This document shows positions 1 to 11,366 of a stretch of DNA of 62,000 bases, piece by piece. The position numbers were made by a program, and so were the translations under genes. The DNA is from Phoronis australis (Eukaryota > Phoronida > Phoronidae), in assembly GCA_002633005.1 (NCBI GenBank), contig NMRA01000286.1:216175-278174 (forward strand). The letters run 5' to 3'. Numbering within the stretch: position 1 is the first letter of the stretch; every line of letters starts with the position of its first letter. Below the pieces are notes generated by a model. It was not told the DNA's origin. It did not search any database and saw nothing but the letters and a program-made list of their open reading frames with translations.

Positions 1-180
1 GTAAGATTAACCGCCCAGGGCGGTTGCCTGTCGTAATAAGCGCCCATGTTCGGTTAACCGCCCACCCTGGATTTCTTGAAATTTCACGTTTAAGCGCCCA
101 TGTCTGGTTAACCGCCCACCCCCGATTTTTTGGGTTTGCCAATTTAACCGCCCAGGGCGTTAACCCGAACAATTACGGTA
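1..180. repeat. GC-rich dispersed repeat, truncated by the window edge
   Basis: A block much richer in GC than its surroundings. It contains two 30-bp direct copies (38-67 and 92-121, two mismatches) built from AAGCGCCCATGT followed by GGTTAACCGCCCACCC. It also contains a perfect 8-bp hairpin, AACCGCCC-A-GGGCGGTT, at 9-25. The right end reads CCGAACAATTACGGTA (165-180), which looks like an element terminus because similar terminal words (TACCGTAA plus GGGTTAATGCCC) recur near 36.26 kb and 3.37 kb. No coding capacity. The other end lies outside the window. Probably a non-autonomous DNA element; the class is unknown. Confidence 0.6.
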
Positions 181-2229
181 GTTACCCCAAAATTGCAAAC
201 TGAGGTTGGCCAACTCTAAAATTGCGAATTGGAAACTGGCCCAAGTATGCATTGTCTTTGCTAGTGACTTGACTTGTCAACAGAAATAGAATCTTATCAC
301 GATAAGGAATATTAAAGACCAATTTTACAACTTTCAATTTAGCTAGCTTAGCATAACTACTACAATAATTTCTAAAGGTTAGCAAATGCAGGAAAATACC
401 TGCATTTGATATCATTTTTAAATAACAGCAAATAACAACAGGTGCATCAGGTTCTAAGAAAACAGGATACTAGTGCACCATAATGTGTTTTGGGCTATTT
501 GAACAACAGGATGGCTGGATGTGAGGCGGAACTCAGTGAATGTGTCACATGGGAATGACGGTGCGTAGGGAATAAAGAAGAAGAAATGCGAAGAAAACGA
601 TTAACACAGCGTAGTTGCTTAATTAAAAAAGTTTTATGCCGACGTTCTAGCCAAAAAGAAGAGTTTTATCTTCTAATGAGAGAGCAAATTCACATCTACA
701 ATCAAATGTATTGATCACACTTCCAACTTCAGTTCATCAGCTCAAACATTTACAAATGTTAACTCATTCTACCACCTCAGCTTATTTTTTGTAAAATTGA
801 ATAACCATTATATGTAAACAAAACTACCATTACTCAGTAACTCTAAAGGCCCCAAAGCTAATGACCAGTCTTACTAAGTTTTCAAATTCAGAAAGTACAC
901 AAATTTCTCACCAATTTCGGACAGAATTTACTTTTTCCTTTTTAAAAGCTTCTAACATTACAGTGCATGCTTACTTTCACGGTCTGGTGTTAGCCATGGT
1001 ATAGACCTTATATGTTCTAAAGCATCTAGTTGGTGGTTGTATGAAAATATGTAAAGAAATAAAACTTCACTTGTCCACCACATTGGGCCAGCATATTGCC
1101 TCCAAAGTCACAGCATAGCGTGCTAGCTAGCAGCGGATGGTAAACCAAGAACAACGATACGCTTTCACCAATTGCTTGCCAATTTGCAGTTTAGCATAGC
1201 TATTTTAATTAGTTCTGAAAATTTTGAAAACTGATGTCTGAATGCGATCACACGGTTTTCAATTTTAAGCACTAAAGGAAGAAATAATCAAGACAGTTTT
1301 AACGAGTGATATATGCAGAGGAGATTATTACCGGAGATGTGCGATAAAACTGGATCAAGATGAGACACTGGTGACGCAGACAATGTAAACGGAAAGTAAT
1401 CTTCAACGTGGGAGGTACAAAACAGCACGGGTAATTACTCCTCAAAGGAAGAAGGCAAAAAAGAAAAATGCTAATGACGTCTTTTTCATACATGAACTGA
1501 CATCAAAGATAAATTTTTACTTGATAGCTTGTTGTATATACCATACTACACGACTACAATAGATCTGCCATGCACGATCGTGGGGGGTACTCAATTATAT
1601 TTTTGATAGACAGTGCAGCTAGACTAGAGAAAAGGTTACCCTTTTTTACACTGATTTTTTTACAGAAACACCAATCTTCTGTGACAGTTACTTTCAGAAA
1701 CCAAACCCTTTTGTAGTAATTCTTGGAAGCTCTTTTACCTATCAAGCCTGTGAAAGAATGCCATGTCATCAAAAATTAGTACATTGTTTGCAACCAGTTA
1801 CACAGGTAATATTAAAAACCCTTTGTATCCATACTTGGAAAAGGCAACTTTTAGCAGAGCTTTGAACTACCACAGTGAATCTATTTGTAGGTAATTAAAT
1901 TGAGAAAGTCACCCTTGTGTAGGCAACTTTGTCAGAGAATCCACTTTTTGGCAGGATACTGGTCATGAAAAAAGTCACCCAGCTGAGTGGCAAAAGTCAG
2001 ACACTGATTCCATGGGGGTACCCTCAGATCTTAATTCTACCACACTTAATAAAGGAAACTAGCTCAAATATATTAGGAAATCCAACTGTAAATTCTAACA
2101 ACCAACTGCAACAAAGGGGCATCTAAGTATGATGAGAAACTGTCTTGAAGAACATTGTAAAATACCTTTTGACCTACCTCGCCCATTTTTCTTTGTAAAA
2201 CTTTGAACCTGCGACTGACTGTTCTGCAG
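181..2229. other. AT-rich non-coding DNA with short repeat fragments
   Basis: No gene seen. Fragments of the short inverted-repeat family described at 23510-23748 are recognisable near 895-935 (TCTCACCAATTTCGGACA) and near 1060-1085 (CACTTGTCCACCA). The rest shows no structure I can support. Confidence 0.5.
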
Positions 2230-2343
2230 AGAGTACACGAACACAGGGACTGTTTTCGCGGTCTTTTTACACACAGAGTGTCCTTCATCATAGTAACAAG
2301 ACGGCTGCTAAAGATTCTTCTACAAGCAATGCGATGCTCACAG
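2230..2343 (+). CDS. Candidate internal exon, unknown protein
   Basis: A 114-nt stretch starts after a good acceptor (GACTGTTCTGCAG) and ends at a good donor (GCTCACAG followed by GTATGG). It is open in a frame that starts and ends in phase 1, with a serine/threonine-rich product containing HHSNKTAAKDSSTS. A second frame of the same stretch is also open, and so is the opposite strand. The choice of frame rests only on the more protein-like composition. No family recognised. An AG-to-GT open stretch of this length is not rare by chance in AT-rich DNA. Confidence 0.2.
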
Positions 2344-2411
2344 GTATGGGAGCCACAAAATGTCCTTCTTGGTAATAGTATATGCCATAGACGACCAGAC
2401 TTCAATACCAA

Positions 2412-3163
2412 GGGATGTGTTCATCTGAGCGAAGATAACACACACAGACTGGCTCAGCTAACAGGTATGTAAGTCGTTAATAACATATAAGAGCACGTGT
2501 TACATCTTAGCCAAGTCATGCGAAACAAGCAAAACTTCTTAAAAATTATCAGTATTGTGAGAGATGGCTCATACTAAATCACCATGGCAACAACTCATTT
2601 GAATTACTCCTAATCCATCTTAGTGTGTTAAAATTGAACAGTTACCGGCATACGACATAAAGTACCACAGAAATTTATAGTCGATTGCTGAGATTCCCGT
2701 CTCGTGACTGAATGCTACCCAGTCACATTCATTAGCATCACTTAAGACACAACGATAGGCTGTACGCACAAGGCTTGAAAGTAGGAGACCATATTAACTT
2801 CTAATTGGCCTGTGACGTGTAAAAGACATATTCTCCAGCTTGAATAGACAAGATATCGATAGCCATCGCAACTTGCTTAAATGCTTTAATTGACCATAAC
2901 TACACTGTGATAGGACAAAACGAACGTAATTGCCGGTCATTATTCCACCACCAGTTACAACGCGACCAACCACGTTACCTCGTTAGCGAACCTGTCGTGT
3001 GACATCCTCCAGGGAGACAACGTTTTGCGAAATGACAACTTCCATCAGGATTACAAGGAAAGCCGCTCAATTTGATGAACATTCAGACAATGACATGAAG
3101 CGACGGTGAACTGTGTACCACGAATAGCTTCCAGATAAGACAAAAATCTGTGGCAAGCATTAC
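2412..3163. other. Non-coding stretch without recognisable structure
   Basis: A good donor motif (AACAG followed by GTATGTAAG) lies at about 2466, but I could not attach it to a convincing exon. No repeats recognised. Confidence 0.4.
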
Positions 3164-3340
3164 CTATTGATTGGCAGCACAATCACCATCACAGTTGAAT
3201 AAGCCAACAGCCTCCCAAGCAGATTTAGCGCCTGTTTTGCATGTAAATGGGCTTTCAGCATAGGTGATCAACATAGCTGACAAATGCATGGGGACATTAT
3301 TGGGTAATAATGCTAACAATGCCAACTGTTTTTGATGTCC
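3164..3340 (-). CDS. Candidate terminal exon, unknown protein
   Basis: On the minus strand a strong acceptor (CTGTTATTTTTACAG) precedes a 177-nt stretch of 58 open codons that ends at TAG. The other two frames close early. The product is leucine/alanine-rich at the start (QLALLALLPNNVPMHLS). It ends with four cysteines over about 20 residues (TCKTGAKSAWEAVGLFNCDG, then DCAANQ). The stop is directly followed by GTAATG, so the stretch could be a last exon or a chance frame. No family recognised and no partner exon found. Confidence 0.25.
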   Translation of the reverse strand, partial: GHQKQLALLALLPNNVPMHLSAMLITYAESPFTCKTGAKSAWEAVGLFNCDGDCAANQ

Positions 3341-3369
3341 CTGTAAAAATAACAGCTGAGTAATTATCA

Positions 3370-3560
3370 CACTTGCCCGGGTTAATGCCTATGTTCTCCT
3401 TAATACCTCCTCCAAAATTTCAAATTTTCATTTTTTTAACACCCATTCTCGTCAGAATAACCACCAGGTACCTCCAGTTTATCAGCTGAGACTTCCTTCA
3501 AAGTGCCCGTGTCTCTGTGAACCCCGACGATTCTTCTCTTGTTTAGCACACATTACAGCC
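3370..3560. repeat. Diverged copy of the GCGCCC/TTAATGCCC repeat
   Basis: CCCGGGTTAATGCCTATG near 3376 matches the terminal words of the repeats at 1-180 and 36255-36440. The following text has the same style (TTAATACC, TTAACACCCATTC). Heavily decayed and boundaries approximate. Confidence 0.35.
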
Positions 3561-4599
3561 AACAACTCAAATTCTATTTTGTCACATTTATTCACAAAAA
3601 CAAAGACAAAGAAAATCTCAGTCTATTGCACATGCCAGTCTTTGTTTGCACTGCATAGGTGCCATAAACAACACTTAGTGAAGTTTACAAAATGATTATT
3701 TTGGCAATCATTTTTGGACAAAATGCGTGAAGAATTACTCTATGTTTGGTTAATGCTAGCTTCAGCAGGCTCATGCCACATTTAAACAGAATACTCACAT
3801 GAAATGGTTCTTTTGATTCAAGAGCATCCTAACATTACCACACTTGAGTCCAAAAATCGTGAAGCTTTTTGTATCAGCACATCAAACGTTCCAGAAAAAT
3901 GGTCCCCAATTTCTGCAGCTTTCTATTTCATTCACGAAAACCTTAGAAGTCCTATTTCTTGATAGCCCCTCATGCAAAAGTGGAACTTTTGAAAACACTT
4001 CCTATTTTAGCATAAAGTATAGTATCAAAAAATTATATGGATACAAAAAACTATGAGGTTCCAAAGTCATCCAAATTTAGACATTTCTCTACTATCATAC
4101 TTAACCTTAATAATGCCCTTCCAGCCGAAGTTCAGTTACAAGGCAAGGCCTTATCAGTTTGGGAGAAAGTAATTATTTGAAAATCTATTCTAAACCACAC
4201 CAACACATTACAGTCAGCAAGTGGCCAGTCTCGATATCTAAATTAGGTTGTGAAAAGTCACCAGGGGTTCACAAATGTCAAGGCCCACGTCACTGACCTA
4301 TCCAACAGACATAACGTCCAAAGTCTTTCAGTCCTTCGAACACTTCCTTGTTAAAATGCAGATTACCCCTTTAACAACAAGTTCAGACAATTATTTCTCA
4401 AAGAGGTGCATATCAATGTCAATACTTTTCAGGTTCATCAAATTTTCAAACTGGTCTTCTAATATCCTTTTGATCACTGAAATGAAAAAAAGAACAAACC
4501 AACTAGCTATGTTAGGATTTTTCTTAGAAAAGGAAGCCACAAAAACAGCAAAATAGTTAAAGAAATTAGTTGAAATAAGCAACAACCAATAGATTTCAA

Positions 4600-4960
4600 A
4601 TCTAGTTATAAGCTCCATTCAGGTTATGCAGGTTGACAAGTGTGTACATTCAGCTTTATATCTAAAAAGGTATACAACTTAAACTCAGCAAAAGTATGGT
4701 ATATACTTTCTGAAAGCAGAAATTCTGTACAATTTATTACTAACATTATTTATACCAGTCTGCCATTCATAAGCTCACGTGATCATGTTTTTTTAGTAAA
4801 ATTTAGCAAAAAGAAAGGCATATTCATAGCAAAACAACAACCGATTCAATTACATGACCAAATTTCGTGTGATATAAATATTCAAGATAAAATCTCAAAA
4901 ACAACGTTACAGTTTTCTAAATTAACATTTTGTTTTCAGCTCTACAGTTGAATGCACTAA
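4600..4960 (-). repeat. AT-rich dispersed repeat, copy 1 (reverse orientation)
   Basis: Read on the minus strand it carries the words CTTTCTTTTTGCTAAATTTT, then ATGATCACGTGAGC, then CTTTCAGAAAGTATATACC and TACACACTTGTC. The same order is found on the plus strand at 31185-31640 and 39330-39850. No coding capacity seen. Probably a non-autonomous element or the relic of a longer one. Confidence 0.4.
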
Positions 4961-5121
4961 GAGCGTTGGGTGGGACATGTTGCCAATTAGCAGTAGTATC
5001 TTGGCCTCTGGGTATCGCCTCACGTGTCGATTATGTCCCTGGATATGTGAGACTCATACCCACTCAGAGGTGACAACACATCAAGGTCTCTCTTTGTCAC
5101 ATCTACACAGACTGAGAGCAG

Positions 5122-5196
5122 AAAGCAGTTTACCAGCATGAGGGCGCTCATGTGATAAGGGACCCATGGGATGAACCTGAATGCAGGCATTTCTAT
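5122..5196 (+). CDS. Candidate small exon, unknown protein
   Basis: 25 codons in phase 0-0 between AGAGCAG and the donor GTGAGT. The product is protein-like (AVYQHEGAHVIRDPWDEPEC) and almost half its codons start with G, which is typical of coding sequence. The acceptor has only a weak pyrimidine tract. Read-through past the donor stops after ten more codons. No family recognised. Confidence 0.22.
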
Positions 5197-5989
5197 GTGA
5201 GTGTCCTTGGATGCACTAGAGACACCTAGTGAATTTTGAGTTCCTCGTGGTTACAGGTGGACATATTGCCCTTTCAGGTGTTGTCTCAGTTGGCTGAAAC
5301 ATAGAAGTCGTGATCACGGGCAAGATTTTATAATTTGTTTTGTCTTGGGTAGAGGTAATTGCATTGGTCTATATTCCATACATTTGCTAGCACGTGTCCC
5401 TTATCTAAAAGGAGAACCAAAGGCCGAGGACTAATCCCTGAACTGAAAACTCAGTTGGAGTCAATTCATAAGATTGGACACTGGGCCCAAAACTTTTTCA
5501 CAGCTAAGAAGCCAATAATTTAATCATACAACGGCAGTCAGACAAGTACGTCACTACTTACTCGTTGATGACGTCAATATCTAAACTAGAACATTAACTA
5601 GTACTAGGTACATTCTATTAAAACACAGTATGATCACAAAGATGACAACAGCATGTCTGAGAACCTCTTAGATCCAACCTGTCACTAATGAACACAGGAT
5701 TAAGACCGATGATGTTCTGTTTGACGTAATGCCCTTCAAGAGTAAGGAAAAGATTTTCAACTTATGGACGACTTGATTTGAAGCACTACACATAAGTACC
5801 TTTCAACAAAGCTCTGGTTAAATACAAAGATTGATGAAGTAGTGTCAGCTCCATGCTTAAGAAAGATAAGAGACAATTCTTTGTTGTTTCATACCGCATC
5901 TTCTTACTTACACTCAAACACCAAGACTTCGTTTCAATCCCACTGATGGCCCACTAATGCATGCTTGATTAAGTCAATGACATAACTTA

Positions 5990-6453
5990 ACGCTCTTTCA
6001 TACTAACTCAACTCCGGTCTGGGGCATCGACATAAACTACGAAGTTAGTTGAACCATTCATACCGGCTTCGGCAGTTAACAGATACCGAAGTAAACGGTA
6101 GGTAACGCTGCTATCATCAAAGTAATCACAAGGGTAGTGCCAATGCATCGTGTGCACACCAATTTGGGAAGGTTTTACATGTGCTAATTGACATGAAACT
6201 TATTTCTAATTCAAGCAAAATATGAGTAACTATCAGCGACGACGCTATCCTTTAATTGTCGATGATAACAGTGGCCCCTGGCAATAACTTTTATGGGACC
6301 GAAGTTAACTGTTCGCACTGCACCGCAGCGTCGACGCTGTTTACTGTGAAAATAACTGGCACTGTTAACTTTGATCCTGGACCAAAGTTAACTGTTCATA
6401 CAGACTGCAACTCCCAAAAACATCAACTTGTCGGTGTTAGTATGAAAGGGTCT
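5990..6453 (+). mobile_element. Harbinger-like MITE, copy A (full length)
   Basis: Non-coding element of about 460 bp. Its left end CGCTCTTTCATACTAAC is the inverse of its right end GTTAGTATGAAAGGGTCT. It is flanked by TTA on the left (5987-5989) and TTA on the right (6454-6456). Internal words shared with copies B, C and D include GTTAACTGTTC, GATAACAGTGGC, ACGAAGTTAGTTGAACC and CTTTAATTGTCGATGATAAC. The 3-bp TA-rich duplication with AGGCCC(T)TTCATA ends fits the PIF/Harbinger superfamily; this is inference, because no transposase is present. Confidence 0.75.
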
Positions 6454-9400
6454 TTAAAACCCTGCCACACTTCTGTGAGTATCCTTGTTCTTTATGAGTT
6501 TCTAATGGGTTGGGCATTGGCATATCTTTCCCACACAATCATATGCATGCATAACCCGCACCTCAAATGAATCTCAAATGTTTTGTGCAAGTTTCACATA
6601 CGCCGACATGCGGACACCACAGCTCCGTTGACCTGCTAAGTTCTCAGCAAGAACAAAACGGTACGCCTTGTGCTGTTACAGATGCCATATGAAACGCACT
6701 GACCTTGCATCGCTTGAGCACTATATGAGTGCATTTTGTTTTTCTGTAAGCAGTTCATACGCATTAATACATTGATCTCCCGGCACAAGCTATCAACTGC
6801 GTATTTTGGACATGAGCCTAGCATACCTGCACAGTATAGTACATACAACGCATATTGAACGAACTCACAGCCAATGCAAATATGTTGCGCCAGGCACGTC
6901 CACTGCATAATGCAGCCATTCACAGCAAGAAAAACAGTGCTGTGAACTGCATATGCAAATCATAAACGTGTTTCTTTATTGATATGCTAGATGTACACAG
7001 CATGCAAGTCAGAACAGACGGGAGATTTTGATATCTGGAGCGTGGGGCCACATAGTGTGACAGGACCATTAATAAGGATTAATAAGGTAAACGACCAGGT
7101 AACTCACATGAATGAACAGTTGAGTGCTAGGATTTCGCATTTCAAGACATTGGCAACGTACTGGAAATCACCAGTTCCTTACCACTTCAAGGTGGTACCT
7201 GCTATCTGTGCTTGATAGACTAACAGTCGTTTGCAGAACCGACTGTCATTCATAGAATACACTCCTTTTGTAGATTTTTTTTAATTCAGAAATTCAAAGG
7301 TAAAAATTCTTCAGTTTGGGACACAATAAGGTAGACAAATGGAATTCAGTTGGCCCTTGAAGTATGTAGAATGCGTATAAAACCACAATAGTTGGCAGCC
7401 ATGGGTTTGTATGGTACAGATGTCACAGAAGAATATTTTTTACAAAATTTTGAGCATTTACAATGATGTAATGAGTCTTTGAAAATTGGATGACTGGTGA
7501 TTTCAGCAATAATTTTTGTCCCAAATTGAAGAAATTTCAGGGTAGTTTATTTTTATAACTAAGAATTTGTTGCTCAACAGAACATAGAACAATTTTCCTT
7601 TCAAACTCTTATTTCTTGAACTTTTTTTCAATGAACTACAATAGTACATCAGGTGAGAAATGCCTTCTCCATTACTGTGAACAATTTTCTGGCAATTCCT
7701 GGACTTTCAGTACACAATTGTAAGCCAAACAAAAAAAACACGTTTAGTCAACGGAAAATGATGGACAAGTAGTTTCACCATTCAGAGACTGCACAAAAAC
7801 AAACTAACATAATTTTATGATAGAAACTTTAAGCAACAAGACAGAGAAGTGCTTCTTTTAGTCAATTCTGACTTTGAAAATGTATTACCGCTATACCAGT
7901 TAAGTATATCCAGAATGTTATTGCCTTTAGAAACATGGCTATTATGCAACAGATGTAGAAAAGTTGTAGTCAACAGTCCCTATGATGGCAGAAGCATGTT
8001 CTGCACTTTCAAATCACAATGGAGTGATTACACAGAGACATCAAACTGAAATCTGATATAAATGATCAATCAGAAAGGAAATGGACAATTGGCACAAATC
8101 TTCCAAAAAACACATGCAAGCAGTACCCTATAATGATAATGGTTCATACTATTTGTATTTCTTCAGTATTCACTACTTGCACACTTTGATGGTGTTGCAA
8201 AAATTATTGTTGTTCATTGTTGTTAAGGAAATGATGCCTCCTTTTAGCATCAATTTTAACAGCGCAAACAGTGAAAGCGTATGTTCCAAACAGAACCATT
8301 TGTAGTTTGGACATAACACCTAGTTTTCTAGCACAATGGCGAATTCATGTGAATGACAAAACTGGTAACCTTAATTACATGTAAGTACTGTGCACATTTA
8401 GCTAAAAGGGACAAGAGATATAAAACAGCAAAATTCGGGGTGTCTTTGCAATTGTGTTAGGAATCACTGATTTCCCACAATACTTGGTTATTTGCCACAT
8501 CCAGGCTTTTAGCTCTACCATTAAAGTGCGGAGATGGTAGTATTGAATCTGTCTTAAGGGCTGATCTATCAAAAAGCAACATATTGTTGTTCTTGCATCA
8601 GGCACAGCCGCAAAGCTAGCCTTTCCTAAGTAGCGACAATACTAGCAAAAATGCGAGTGGTGAGAAAAAACAAACATAACAGCTGGGGAAAATGAATTTT
8701 TTGCAAACATCATGTCTGTTCCAACTATTTCCAAAGCACTTTCATAACAGCAAAACTCTTACATTTCCACAACTGTATATATATCTACATAAACATTAGT
8801 GACTATCAAACATCACAGCACCTTCTTACACACTTCATTCACCATTTCAATGCTACAACAAACCACAAACACTACATACTATTCTAGTAAAGGAGCACTG
8901 GTTTTCAATCTACTCGTCAATGGCAGTCTGCAGTAAAACTGTGAATGCTGACGTAGAAAATTGCTGATCTCCAAAATCCTCCAGGCTCGGATGACAAGCG
9001 CATGAAAAGTCCTGCGGGTGGTTTTAACCTCTCCGGTGATAGACTCAATACGTCTTTTGTTGTGGGGGTCTGTCAAGGAGCACAACCAATGCATCCGCAG
9101 CAGGTCGATTACGACCAGTGACGTAAATTGTGGGTGAAAAAACGTGCCTGACTTAAATGTCAGTCTTTGTGCTGACTGTGTCAGCCTAAATCTTTGAATG
9201 AATGAAACATTTGTTGAAGAAAGGGAACAAGGTTAAGATATTTGACTGAGGGTGACACTTAGGTGGAAGGAATCATTTCAATGGTTTTGACAAAGCGGGA
9301 AGTATCGGTTTACGGCTAGGTGTTAACACGAGTACATTACAAGTCATTTATGAGTCAGTGGCTCAGAAAGTTTTGAGACAAATTTGCAGACATTTACACA

Positions 9401-9989
9401 CCATTTTTTTCTCATGTGACATTTATCAGTTGTCTTAATATGCAGCAAAAATGCATAGGAGAGGTTTGTGTATTATTACAGTTTGTGGAAAGATTTGGTG
9501 ATTTTTTTATAAAAACTTGGGCGAAATGACTGTAAACAAATGGAAGAATGTCTCACTGATATTCTAACGCAATGTTTATAAAACAGTCAGCACTAAATGA
9601 GCAAGAAAAACTGCAAGCTATGAAAAAATGTCCACAGCTGCAAGAACACAAAGAGACTTTTTGCTAACAGTTGCCATTGTCCCCGTTGTAGCACTCATTC
9701 ACCATTTCCCCAATAGATGTCCTAGTTGCCTGATAAGATATCAGCATTGAGCAAAATGTTCAACTCGGTTTGGTTTTGAGTAGCAACAACAGCCACATTG
9801 AAACTACTTTTCTTTAATAAATTATAAGGGACACCGACACTACGATGTGACATAGGGAAAAATGAAACAAACTTTCATTCAAATTTTATGAAAATGAAAA
9901 ATAGCAAGTACAAGCCAGCATTAGAAACAGAAATAGAAATCGGACATAAACCAAATGAAAAATATTTTTTCCTTTGAGCGCAGCCCGAG
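6454..9989. other. Non-coding stretch, nothing convincing
   Basis: Contains open stretches of 66-95 codons on both strands (for example 6636-6923 minus, 6991-7215 plus, 8879-9094 minus), which I regard as chance. Fragments of the short TTTGTCC(C/G)AAATTGAAGAA family are visible near 7290 and 7515. Confidence 0.4.
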
Positions 9990-10172
9990 AAATCGCCTTT
10001 GCATTATATTCACATTCTCACTCACACCCTTGAACACATTCGCTATCAAACCCGAGCTCAGAGGAACAGGAGACACCATTGTGCAATTCTCGGTTCTCTG
10101 CCAATAAAGCCAGGATTTCAACCATGGTCTCCCAAAGTGGAGTCCACAGCTCTAACCACAGCCAAACTGTTT
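9990..10172 (-). mobile_element. tRNA-derived SINE
   Basis: Read on the minus strand, a polymerase III A box (TGGCTGTGGTTAGAGCTG, 10147-10164) is followed 24 bases later by a B box (GGTTGAAATCC, 10113-10123). Between them lies the SINE-style text TGGACTCCACTTTGGGAGACC. The head therefore derives from a tRNA gene. The anticodon region and 3' stem do not form an intact tRNA, so it is not a functional tRNA gene. The downstream body to about 9990 is non-coding; its end is uncertain. Confidence 0.65.
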
Positions 10173-10276
10173 CCTCAAATGAAGAAATGAGTGTTCCAAT
10201 TTCATCAGATTGGTTGTAAACAAAAAAAGAACTGAATGTAAACCTACAATTACTAAGATCTTCACCAGCTGATCAG

Positions 10277-10435
10277 AACCAGGATTGTCCACACCATTGG
10301 GTAGAGTCAGGTGTGCGCCATACATTCACAACCAGGATTGTCCACACCATTGGGTAGAGTCAGGTGTGCACCATCCATTCACAACCAGGATTGTCCACAC
10401 CATTGGGTAGAGTCAGGTGTGCGCCATCCATTCAC
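10277..10435. repeat. 53-bp tandem repeat, three complete units
   Basis: Units at 10277-10329, 10330-10382 and 10383-10435 are nearly identical, differing at about two positions. Each contains CAGGATTGTCCACACCATTG and AGTCAGGTGTGC. The unit length is not a multiple of three, so the open frame across it is not evidence for a protein repeat. The high identity implies recent expansion. Confidence 0.9.
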
Positions 10436-11139
10436 GACAATGATGGAACTTGATCCCAAACGGAGCCGAATTATTAACTGTGAAATGTCTCCAGCTTGGG
10501 AAAATGAAAAATTAACTATTTTGTTCCAGGTCAGACCTTATGGCTGAATAAATTACGATCAAAAACCTACAAGAATTCACCACATTGTTACATACCATTG
10601 GGTACAATTGGCACGCGTGAAAATGTGTCAGCAGCTATTTTCTGGGACTTTATCAGTTGTCATCAATGATTTTATCAATTGTTTTCAGACTCAAACAAAA
10701 GACAGTGTCCAATACTTGAGAAACATGATAAACGCCAAAATCAGCCATGCCTTATCTTCAGAATCAAGAAAATTCAAATTCAGCTTGAATTTGAAGTTCT
10801 CAAATTTTCAATGTGGAGTGCTTAACTTTAAAGTTTCCATTGACTTACTTTAGGGACTGTACATTGTATTGACTGAATGCTGAAATCCGTCCAAATGCTC
10901 CTGGCCATTAGCAGACACAAAATTCTTTTATTACAGGCGACACAGATGAGCTTCAACTTTTAGCGCCATATTCAAAAACCATCAGTTCAAAGTGAACATG
11001 GTCATTGACATTCACAAGTCTTTTCCACAGAATGCAATTCACAAGATTAACTATTTCCTCATCTCGCCTACTCACGTTGGGGGGTATTTTGTTTTAACAG
11101 TTAGTCTCTGATATTCCCGAAAGAAGTGAAACGCCATGT
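10436..11139. other. Non-coding stretch, nothing seen
   Basis: An 81-codon open stretch at 10608-10853 looks like chance. No repeat recognised. Confidence 0.4.
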
Positions 11140-11366
11140 ACACAAAAAATCACACCAATTTAGGATCCAATGTGGCAGACAATTGATTTTTTTTTCATTT
11201 TTCGTTAAACATAAATAGCACAAAATAAAAGATTCATCAATTTTAAATTCTACACTAGTGCTATCATCGGACAATGTTTTAAGAAACTATTGTCATTTAT
11301 AACAATGAAGTACAGTCAAATAAGGCAATAGTAGTTGTCCCAAATTGGTGAATGTTTGCAGTTCAT
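11140..11366. mobile_element. Short inverted-repeat element, FQ family, full copy
   Basis: The left end holds ATCACACCAATTTAGGATCC. The right end, read in reverse, holds TTCACCAATTTGGGACAAC, so the two ends are imperfect inverted repeats. Next to the left end lies the family signature CAATGTGGCAGACAATTGAT followed by TTTTTCATTTTT. The same arrangement is found at 23510-23748 and 35526-35755. Non-coding, about 225 bp, most likely a MITE of unassigned class. Confidence 0.55.

Noticed and set aside
8879-9094. GC-richer minus-strand stretch with DPHNKRRIESITGEVKTTRR
   Set aside because: Looked like a possible transposon coding piece, but no family motif could be named and there are no partner blocks.
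10277-10435. CRISPR-like array
   Set aside because: Units are contiguous with no unique spacers, and the rest of the window is animal nuclear DNA.
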